This document shows, in pieces, positions 10,909 to 20,069 of a stretch of DNA of 64,000 bases. The DNA lies in contig JAHGAU010000026.1 of the NCBI GenBank assembly GCA_019925105.1, positions 434,001 through 498,000 on the forward strand, in the 5' to 3' direction. Both the position numbers and the translations under genes were made by a program. The stretch's first letter is position 1; every line of letters starts with the position of its first letter. Below the pieces are notes generated by a model that was not told the DNA's origin, did not search any database, and worked only from the letters and a program-made list of their open reading frames with translations. Source of the stretch: Niebla homalea (lineage: Eukaryota; Ascomycota; Lecanoromycetes; Lecanorales; Ramalinaceae).

Positions 10909-13367
10909 GATAAACACAAGTTGATGCTTCAACAGCGAGTTTGCGGTTTCGGCAGCTCCGTGAGCTTTGGCTGGCGCTATCCTAGCGGTGACGAGCAGTT
11001 TTTGAGGCAATAGAGGGAGAAATGTTTCACCGCTCGGAGAAAATCCGGAACTTGAATTCGCCATACTTAAATCAAGGACACCCAGCTCTTCCAACGACCA
11101 CAACTATCGAGAAATAGCTTGGAAGGTTACAAGCTTGGTATGAAATATACCATTGATGTCTAGTATGAGTTTTGTGTCGCACAGTCTTCTTTAATTTGGA
11201 GAAGATGTAGGGGACGAACTCAGGCCAGTCCACCCGTAAAAGTCGTACTTCCTTTCCGTAGGCTGCTGGTATTAGGAGAGCGTAGCAACAAGTGCGGTCT
11301 GGATTTTGCGTGGCAATCTTTGGCGGCAGTTTTGCACTCAGGGGAACGAGAATGAGGATAAGCAAATACGGAGCAGTGAGATATGTTTATGAATGATCAC
11401 TGACACATTAAGAACGCACATTCGGCAACCTTCATAACCAATTCTTCTAAGGGGCTCAGGAGTCCTCAGCGTCTCCCCTTGGTAGGTGTCGTTGCAGGAA
11501 ATGTTTTCTCCTGCATCGTTCGGTGGGTCCCGGCACATTCGAGTAATTAATTTTGGTGTTGGCCGCGCTTTTTTGAGGTAATATTGTCGTCCTCTGTTAG
11601 ATGGAAATAGGTAGGCTCATCGTTTTAGCCAAAGAGATGGATCCAACATGTATGTGATGCGCTTGCAGTCTCCTAAATTATGCTCGTCAAAAGACATTTA
11701 TTGCCCCTGCGGCCCTATTCAATTGGATGCCCCTACCGCTATGAGCACATAATGTTGATCAAGAATCCACATGATATTCACATGATCGAAAGACATATTA
11801 AGTCCGCCCAAAGCTCTGCTATGCCTCCGCGGATTGATAAGTCAACAGCTTGATTGGCTGGCCCTGATCTCCGGGCTTGCAATGAGGTTATGACGGATAT
11901 CAGAGCAGCTGGCCACCCAGCTGGCTCGACGCCCTACGTGCCTGAGGCCAGGCAAATGCCATTGCACGGCAAATGACCTGTGTTTTGAAGTCATATACCT
12001 GTATGTCGAAAAGCCAGCCCAAGGCGAGGGCGGGCGTGTGAAAGGTACAGCAAAAAACGACTTTAATCACGTTGAGAGTGATGAGAAGAACAAGGACTAT
12101 TTGGGTAAGTGACCCATACAAAGTTCCCGTCTTTCACTAGCTATTTTTCGGGCTCTTTCACAGCTGGCTCATTAGCTCGCAGTTCACCTATTATCTGGCT
12201 TTCACACGAGTGAGATAGTTTGCCTATTTGGGTTGATAGGCCGATCACGGTCGTCAACGAGCGCCAGAGGTCGGCTGACGCCAAGCCGACCATGCCAGAT
12301 GTCAAGAGATTTTAGGTATTCCCCGGCCGACAATGAGCATCGGCAGGTCAAGAGGATACTCATACACGACCGCTGAAAGCATACGGGAGTGGGTGAAGTC
12401 TGACGTCTTAGCATCCTCCCTGTGGCGATAAGGAGCCGCCAACTGCTTTATCGATCGATTCGTCGCAGTCTCCGCTCAACGCATTCGTACTGAACCCACA
12501 CCTTAGCTTCTTGGCAATAGCAGGATCTTGGATCGAAAAGACCGGGGACTATAACCCACTGATTGGAGAGGGAACTGGGCAACTTGGCATTCATTTGGTC
12601 TGGAAGCAGCCCTGTAGCTCAGGACCAACCTCGGCGGCCGAGTCGGTACATGTCATTTCGTCTCTGCCGCCCGCATTAGAGTGGATCCGGTACCAGTGTA
12701 CCACAACCACTTATGCAGGGGCAGATATATATATTCACTGCCCACAGCTATGCCTTTCAATCAGATATTGTGGCTATATACGTATCCCTCGTGTAACTAA
12801 AAACCTGGTTCATGATCAAGCAGCCAAAAGGTAGCCTAATGCTGAGACGCAATGCCAGTCCCGAATCGAAAACCCAGTCAGAGACCCAGAGATAAACCTG
12901 GAGCTACTGGCGCAAGGTGATGGCAAGCCTGCCTGAATTGTAACAATGATCTCCGTGGAGTTGAGCTTGTGGCAAGTGACCCCATGGTCGTTGCCAAAAC
13001 CCACCAAGGAATGGCAAGTATGAGAAGATCATCTAGCAAAAAAAAGTAGGGAACTACAGACGATTGTAATGGAGGTGATTGACGTAACCCATGAAGAAGG
13101 TTTGGATGCAGCAGAAAGGGGGGCAACCTGCGTCGGAGAGAGCCACACAGGGAGGAAACAAAGCGATCTTATGCAAGAAAAGTGAGGGGTTACAAAGTGT
13201 ATACAACAGGCGACGGCGGGATTCATGCATGATGAAAGAATGGGGGATGTAAAGGAATATAAATTGGCGGAAAATGAAGGGGCTGCCAAATTCTGCCCTT
13301 CGATACTCGCCACGTTGACATTCACTCTCCATTCCCAGAGGCTCCCATTCATCATCATCCCCAAGCC
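10909..13367. other. Gene-poor 2.5 kb interval
   Basis: The largest gene-free interval in the window. It holds the 5' flank of GPN1 and the promoter of the D-amino-acid oxidase gene. Open frames here are at most 124 codons, overlap on opposite strands and show no motif. I see no terminal inverted repeats, no reverse-transcriptase or transposase motifs and no tRNA. Confidence 0.45.
13258..13263 (+). promoter_or_regulatory. TATA-like box of the D-amino-acid oxidase gene
   Basis: TATAAA lies 105 bases upstream of the ATG at 13368, directly before a TTGGCGG segment. Spacing and orientation fit a fungal core promoter. This is a sequence match only. Confidence 0.4.
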
Positions 13368-14593
13368 ATGTCAACATCAGCGTCGAATCCTCGTTATGGG
13401 GAAACGTTTTCGGCTTCTCCAAAACCACTCACAGCACCTACCTCCTCCTCGCCTCATATTCTAGTCATTGGAGGCGGCGTTTCAGGCTTCACGACTTCAT
13501 GGCTCCTCCTGGGTCGTGGCTACCGTGTCACGATCGTATCGGAAGCATGGGCAAGTTACACCAAAGCTCAACGCTGACGTCGCAGATCTCAGGGGCGTTG
13601 TGGGAATTCCCATCCGCGCCTTGTGGACCTCAGGTCAGTCCGGAAAACCTGACCAAGGTTCGGCGCTGGGACCTGGACGGTTACCACAACTACTCCGCCA
13701 TGGCAGACGACGCGGAAGTAGGGGATCAGTTTGGAGTGAAACTTCGAAAGAGTGTCTCCTTCTTCCCCGTGCCCATGGAGTCCAACGCCATCGAAGGCGA
13801 ACGAGTGCAGCAGATGGAGAAAGCTGGACTTCGCGAGTTCAAGCATGACGCTGGCCTGATCAAGCAGTATGACAACTCGGGCTATGGTGTCGCGGATGCC
13901 TTCGAACATTTGTCCCCCGTGATCGACACTGACAGGACGATGCAATTCATGTCGGACCTCCTCACTGCCAAGGGCGCCGTCTTCGTTCCCGGCGCCATTC
14001 GCGGCGAGCTGTGGGAGAATGAAGCGCGCCTGCTCCGCATCTGGGGGGCGTCTGCCATTGTCAACTGCACGGGACTTGGCGCACGCGAGCTAGCCAGTGA
14101 TCCGAGTGTCGTCCCTGCACGCGGTGGCCTCTTCCGCCTGGTCAACGATGGCACCAGCTTTCCCCAGATCACCAACGTTATGGTCGTCAACACCGAGGAT
14201 GTAGAGTATTACGACGTTGTGTACATTGTCCCACGCAACGATCGGACCTTTATCCTCGGTACATTTAGCGAGAGAGACAAGTGGACCACAGACCTGACCA
14301 TTGATTCGCCTGTCATGCGGGCCATGCGGGAGCAGTGCGAGAAGGTCGTGCCGGCGCTGAGGAATGCGCGCCTGGACCCGGACTACCCACTCGCGCAGGG
14401 GTTGAGACCAACGCGGAAGGGTGACGCGCGCGTTGAGATCGAGCCGAGAATGAGGGACTCGAAGGCAAGTCGCGTCGTGCATTCGTACGGGCACGGGATC
14501 GCCGGCTGGACGTTGGCCTTTGGGGCTGCAAACGACACTGCGAAGTTGGTCGACCAGGGCGTCGGCTCAACGGAGCGTCTGGCCAAACTCTGA
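13368..14593 (+). CDS. FAD-dependent D-amino-acid oxidase, peroxisomal, with a frame break near 13,536-13,585
   Basis: The N-terminus has the FAD-binding Rossmann motif (ILVIGGGVSGFTTSWLLLGR). The large second frame has the family's active-site segments: VEYYDVVYIVP with the substrate tyrosines, GLRPTRKGDARVE with the substrate-binding arginine, and HSYGHGIAGWTLAFGAA closing the FAD pocket. The C-terminus is AKL, a PTS1 peroxisomal signal. Family reaction: oxidative deamination of D-amino acids to 2-oxo acids, ammonia and H2O2. Whether it prefers neutral or acidic substrates cannot be told. The two halves lie in different frames. A 50-base intron 13536-13585 (GTATCG...CGCAG) restores frame and gives 391 residues, but removes the loop before ISGALWEFP. 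The codons there read SEAWASYTKAQ, then LTSQIS in the other frame, which looks like coding sequence missing one base. A 35-base GC-AG intron from 13551 is a third option. Confidence 0.82.
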
Positions 14594-15870
14594 TATTATC
14601 ATTGTTCTGATTTAAGAGAGGATACATATGTAGCCAAAAAGCAAATTGGCCCAGTCAGTAAGGGGCATATAACCGGAGGAAAGTCTTCGCAAGTTGAAAA
14701 TTTGATGGCTCTTCTTTCGCACACTATCTTGCAGTTCAGTAGCATTGTGTCAAATTAAGTGCTTGTGGACGCAAGGCGTGGAATGACGTCTCGGCTACCT
14801 GTTGTTCCAAATGATTGGATCGATCGGGTACCGCTTCCCAGGTCCAGGGTACCAGACGTAGCAGCATCTCCACGAGGAGTAGATAGGTAGCTATAGAGAT
14901 AAGTCCTTCCACCCTGGTCTTTGATCCAATTCCCATGACCCATAGATGAGAACAAAAAGTCGAGCTCTCACGCCGCACAGATCTATCCACTTGATAGTCC
15001 ATGGCACATCCATTCGTGAAGATTGATTGCCTGCTTTCTCCGTTGATGCATACAGTAACCGTCACCGTCCTTGCATATTACGCACTTTGAGGTGATTGTC
15101 GAAACGATGACGAAGCATCGGAATTACCATAGTCATAACAGCGGGTCGAAGAAAAGATGTGATGTGATTGATAAAATCTCAAGTGCTACCTACTCAAGTG
15201 GTTCAAGGCACCATCTCGGAGTTGTTCGAAAAATGATGTGGGTGGAGAACTTGATTACGATTTTGCTTGCCTATAAATGACAGCTGGAAAAAGGAAAAGG
15301 CTGAAAAGTCATTCTGCAAGAGAGCCTCATCTACTCCCATCGTGTGGAACAGTTCTCTGTTGATCTATGGTATTAAGAGCTTGATTTGGATTCCTGGCAG
15401 AGCAGATTGTCGGCGAAAGCGTCAACTCCCATCCAGATGAACTGTACGAGATAGCCTTCTTTAGAATGGGAACCACATCTTGTGGGTCCAACGAAGTGGA
15501 GACTAGTGCAAATGTCAGTCAGAAGGGTTTCGACGTGCAGATCTTATCAAGAGAGCGCCAATTGAGCGGTCGGTTTGTGCTGCTAAGCAGCCAAAGGGAA
15601 TTCAACGATGCCTCACCCATGGATTGTTGAATCCACGCAATGATCCAAGATTCCAATCTTTCCATTGGGTATTATTATTGGCTTTGCAGCCACTCTTCAT
15701 GTAGATAACGCCGAGTGACTGGGATTCCCAGCGTGTCAGGCTTATTGTCCTCTTCAGTCATATCATTACCTCGTGACCAACATTACATCGACTGCGATCC
15801 GGTCGCTTGACTACCGTCCACAAGTACCCATCACAGATGCCCGATTACAACGTCTACGTATGCTCTCAGC
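14594..15870. other. Intergenic 1.3 kb, convergent ends
   Basis: 3' flanks of the oxidase gene (plus) and the conserved unknown (minus). Open frames up to 109 codons have no motif. At 15,837 an ATG followed by six codons and a GTATGC donor-like site could be read as a plus-strand first exon, but I could not find a second exon. Confidence 0.4.
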
Positions 15871-16806
15871 TCACTTGACGACTCCATCGTCCCCTTCGTG
15901 AGTGCCCAATCGATCGATATTCCCTAGCTCGGCGCCTTGACCACTCTGCCCCCGCTTCCTGCCAGGAAGATGAAAGCCGCGATGGCTCGAATTAGGCCGC
16001 GGCGCGTCCCCTGACGCTGGCGGTTCGGACTGCGTCTCACCAAAGCGCGAGAAGATGCCCTTTTTCTTATTCGCAGGTTGCTTGGCCACGTCAGCTTGTT
16101 TTGTGTTTCCGTCCAGGCCGACGTCCTCGAATAGTTCTTCTTCTGTAGGTGGCGGGCGCTCAAATTGTGACGAGCTCAGGCGCGGCTTGGGGGTGCCCGT
16201 CACTTTTGCATCCAGGCTTTGGCGTGGCGTTGTTGAGGCCTCGTTCGGGTTGACTGGAGAGCGAGCGGATATGTCCTGCTCAAAGTAAGGACAAAGAGCT
16301 GGCAGGGATGGATGAGCGAGGGGGGCGATACAAATGATCTCCTATATGATTCGAAAGACTCGCGGGAGATGGAGAATGGCTCATTTTCGTTGAGCATGCT
16401 TCGGTGGCTATTGGTTCTGCTCGACATTGGCGACTTGGGCCAGTAGCCTTTCTTTTCGGGTGGCGAGGGCTAAAGGAGGTTCCAACTATCACTGTCATGT
16501 CGTCTCAAGCCTCCTAGATTCACTCACGGGTAGATAGACGCCTCCATTGACAACTGCGATGTCTGCGGATCAGCTCGGAGCCCACACGATTCTGAAGCAT
16601 ACGGAGCCTTATGTACCACTGAGCTTGTATTCGGCAGGCTCCTCCTTCTTCTTGATACTCAAAGATGACGAGGCTCGCGATCCTGCGTAACTCGAATGCG
16701 ACGAGTTTGTGTCCGTTCCTGACAGAGGATGTGCGTTCTCATCCTGGGCTGGGCCAAGGCCATTAGTGGTCGGCGGCTTCTTGAAGGTATTGCGAATGCG
16801 ATTCAT
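15871..16806 (-). CDS. Conserved Pezizomycotina protein of unknown function
   Basis: Four exons: 16806-16617, 16553-16528 (26 bases), 16469-16332 and 16275-15871; 252 residues, with all phases agreeing. Introns carry clean donors (GTACAT, GTGAGT, GTATCG) and AG acceptors. Separate frames join into a continuous, Ser/Pro/Asn-rich protein with short sharp motifs: an N-terminal MNRIRNTFKK, GGVYLPPSPPEKKGYWP across exons 2-3, ENEPFSISRESFESYRRSF, DISARSPV, then ELFEDVGLD, KKKGIFSRFG and GFHLPGRKRGQSGQGAELG at the C-terminus. From memory of filamentous ascomycete proteins, these blocks recur in uncharacterised orthologs, which supports the splice model. I see no catalytic domain, membrane segment or signal peptide. 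The basic N-terminus and multiple Ser-rich islands suggest a phosphorylated scaffold or membrane-peripheral protein, which is inference only. Confidence 0.85.
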
Positions 16807-18201
16807 AGCGATATAGCATATAATGCGCTCTCAAGGACTAATCACACAATTATTCACCCAATGGCTGTAAGTTGGCAATGCGGTGGTGGATGATGGCAAG
16901 CGATGCTTATGTTGTAAGACAGTTAATTGACTTAGGTTAAAACGTCGATGACGCTTTCTGGTTGGCTGAGCGCACCGTGTGATTGGGTAGGTAAGGTATG
17001 AAATGTTTCCGGCAAGAGCCGAATTTTGCCAAGGCTCACAAGGGAGTCACGAGGGTGCATCGTTTTTCACCTTTGAATGATGGCAGTTTACTTACGCATG
17101 AAGACCAGAATGGCGAGGCACTCAGGGACCTGCCTCGTCCGCCTTGTCCTCGTCAAGCTACTTAGATTAATCTACTTAGAAAACGAAGCGACAATTGACA
17201 AGTCTAAAAGTCTAGGTGATCCCGCAGACCCTTGTTCAGCCACGGCAATCTAGCGGGTGAGGCTTCAGATCCGCAAGTAAAACAATCCAGATGGCCGCAT
17301 AATCCGTACGTCCGTAGAGTTCAGAGTATTGCCCATCCATCCACCTATACTCATTAAAACCTTTTGGTATGTGCCTTCAGGACTTCGCCGAACTCTGATA
17401 AGAATTCTTCCCATGTGAGAACCGAAGCAGTCATGGTAATCGTCGTGTTTGGTGCACTGGGGATCCTAATTGCGTCACATTCCATCGCATACGACAAAGA
17501 GCCTTGCGTTAACCCATACCGCCTTATTGACCCAGTGCAACACTCTCAGAGAACACGCTCAGAGAGATTCCATCAATTTTGGCCTCAAGCGACATCATAG
17601 TTTGTCATTATTCCTACGGTCCCCATGAGCGCCAAGTCTTGTGTCGTCAGATCTGATTCCAAAGACGCAGACCATAATGGGGTAGAAGAACTGAAGAAAT
17701 TCATCGTATTCACTCCAGGCTTTATGCACGATTCTTTCCATCAAATGCAATCACGTAAGAGAAATCTTAATTAGAGTCCAAAGGAATCCCGAAAATTTGG
17801 TGGACAAATGGTATTGTTACACGCAGGCTATATGCACATGCAAGGCACATTCCCGATTCGAACATTTACGAGAGCTCCACCCAGTGACGCACCTCGCGTA
17901 TCCAACATCCAACCTGCCCCTCGCCTCACACCTTCATGTTTCATTACCATTGTTTCACCACACGCTCTTTTCTTTCTTAAAACAAGTAAAAAAGAAGGCT
18001 CTCGGCAGCCGGGATTCGGTATTTCTTCGCACCTGCTCTTTGATTCTCGACAATTCTCTATGTTGAGACAAACCAATTCAAGGCATCCCAAAACTTATTA
18101 CACTTCCTTTCACTCTTACTTCTTTTCTCCTTTGCGTCTGCAGATGACCTAAAACGGCAAAACGCTTCAGCTAAATCTTAACACTCGTTCAACTATCCAC
18201 A
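16807..18201. other. Divergent intergenic 1.4 kb
   Basis: 5' regions of the minus-strand conserved unknown and the plus-strand membrane protein. Open frames of 78-114 codons at 17364-18152 have no motif. A pyrimidine-rich stretch at 18,100-18,135 is likely the leader or core promoter of the gene that starts at 18202. Confidence 0.4.
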
Positions 18202-19479
18202 ATGCCGGGCGCATTCTGGAATTCATGGCAGCTATGGGAGAAAATGTGTTTCGTACGTCAACGTCATGTCAATGTAGTCAAAGAGAGCTGACATATCTGA
18301 TTTCCAGGTGCTTGCCTCAGGTATCGTAGGTCTATCTCATGTCCCCAACTTGGATTCGGCTGATCTGTCTAGGTGATCGTCATCGGTATGGGTTCCGTTA
18401 AGTTGTGGTACAATCATTGGCGTGTACGAAAGTACACGAAGCTCGAAGCAGAGAAGAAGGCAATAAGACAAGAGATGCGGCATTCAGCAAGTGTTAGACG
18501 CGGCAGGGCCAAAGAAATTCCGTTCGGCGTCCGAGCGCTCGAGAAGGGAGTAGTAGTTGAGGGCGTTTGGAATTCAAAGGCCAACACTCCCCTCCCCAGT
18601 CTACCTGGTAGCCCGGTCCAGTCAGCAACGACCTCTAAAGGAAAAGCACGCGAGTCAACAACTGAAATAAGACTTGTCGGAAGCCCTCGGAAGTTGTCTA
18701 AAACCCGCATCGAGATCTCTAAGACCCCGGATCACCTCACCCCAGAAGCGGCCACGGACCAACACGGGGGAAGACCTAGCTATAAGCCTCAACGATCATC
18801 TGGCTTACGCTTTAACAACTCCCTCGAGCCTGGCGAGCACAGGGTCGCTCTCACATCTCAGAGGGATCAGGCACGTGCTGGACAAAGCTCGAAGCAGACT
18901 CACTCATCCTCTTCTTCGGGAAGTCCAACCACGATCGGACACTCTGAGCAGGGGAATGTCATTCAGCTTGATTCTCTACCCCGTCCACGATATGAAAGTC
19001 CCTCCGCGAATTCGTCACGTGCATCGCAGGAGAGCAACCCGTTTCTCACCCCTAGCGCGAGCCGACGGCATTCAGTTGAGGAGCCTCTACCGTTGTCCCA
19101 CCTCGATGCGTTGGTCCCTCTTGATGTTGATGGGGACGCTACAGGCTTTCATTCTCAAATGCTCAGGGATGCGGAAATACAATACGGTGACGGTCATGCA
19201 CAACCTCCTCGCTTTTCTGACGCACCTGTACAAACTTTCGACGTTAGCAACGCACAGAACTTCGATCCGAGTAGAGAGGAAGGCCAAGCCCAAGTGATTA
19301 GGAAAGTCAACTCGGGCTTTCAGATCCTTAGACCGGGAAGCCTCGCCATGCCGAGACAAAGCATTGACAATGGCAACGAGCATAAAGAAGATCGTCCCAG
19401 CGACAAGAAGCAACCACGAAGATTGCAAAAGAAAGGCAAAAGGCAAAGCTTGGGAGGTGCCAGCATGAAGACACAATAA
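18202..19479 (+). CDS. Single-pass membrane protein with long disordered cytosolic tail, unknown function
   Basis: Three exons: 18202-18252, 18308-18325 (an 18-base exon) and 18373-19479; 391 residues. The phase-0 joins give MPGAFWNSWQLWEKMCF, then VLASGI, then VIVIGMGSVKLWYNHWRVRKY, so the three exons build one transmembrane helix at residues ~17-33 followed by a strongly basic stretch. That arrangement suggests a type III/signal-anchor protein with its C-terminus in the cytosol. The rest is Ser/Pro/Arg-rich and disordered, ending in KKQPRRLQKKGKRQ. The ATG at 18202 is the only start that completes the hydrophobic helix; a start inside the last exon would leave half a helix. Similar short-anchor proteins are common in filamentous ascomycetes and mostly uncharacterised. 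Confidence 0.82.
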
Positions 19480-20069
19480 AGCAAATTCTGAAGAGAAGGC
19501 CCAAGACTGGCTGGGTCCTGACAAACAGATCGAGGGTTGTGAAGCGTTGAATGAATTTATGATTGGTGGATATGCACTGGCTTGCTACAAACCGAGATCT
19601 TGCATGCTTCCTGATCGATCTGGCTGGCCATTTGGGGAGGCAGAATGTCTTTGAGCCGGTGGCATTGAGCAAAGTGGTGCTACACAGACTTCAGAGTACT
19701 TGGAGACGAGTTGAAATGAGTCATGTAAAACTCAGACGATATGAAATTGACTTCTTTGCTCGAAACTGATTATTTTCGGGCTGGAAAGACTATGAGGCGA
19801 GGGGCGGGGTGGATTGAGCTCCACGATCACTCTCCATAAGCAGTCTATTTTTACTGGGATCTGCTCGTGCTGAATTTGTGAGGCCCCTGAGATTATCACG
19901 AAAAGACTTGCCAAGAGAAATCACGTGCTCTCGTGATTAGCCTCAAACCTTAATACTCTGGTGGTCCGTGACATCAAGCTCCACAACACAAGCTCGCAAA
20001 CTTCCCTCACTACTCTTTGCACACTAGAACTCGCACTTCAATAGTATTGTCTTAGTCGTCGTGGCACCA
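19480..20069. other. Intergenic 0.6 kb, promoter of the HLTF-like gene
   Basis: 3' flank of the membrane protein gene and promoter of the gene at 20070. It includes a hairpin-forming element with a CACGTG core (19919-19938). Open frames of 60-68 codons have no motif. Confidence 0.45.
19919..19938. promoter_or_regulatory. Inverted repeat with CACGTG core
   Basis: AATCACG at 19919-19925 and CGTGATT at 19932-19938 are perfect reverse complements around a 6-base loop. The left arm runs into a CACGTG E-box (19922-19927). It sits about 130 bases upstream of the HLTF-like ATG. It could bind a bHLH factor, or be chance. Confidence 0.4.

Noticed and set aside
10909..13367. Degenerate transposon in the 2.5 kb gap
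   Set aside because: I found no terminal inverted repeats, target-site duplications, or transposase or reverse-transcriptase motifs, and no strong local composition shift.
13468..13848. 126-codon frame overlapping the start of the oxidase gene
   Set aside because: It shares no family motif; the other frame matches the oxidase fold all along.
15837..15857. Plus-strand ATG exon (MPDYNVY) followed by a GTATGC donor-like site
   Set aside because: No acceptor leading to a sustained frame was found, and it would overlap the 3' end of the well-supported minus-strand gene.
17858..17875. tRNA B-box-like ATTCGAA sequence
   Set aside because: No matching A-box, acceptor stem or anticodon arm at the right spacing.
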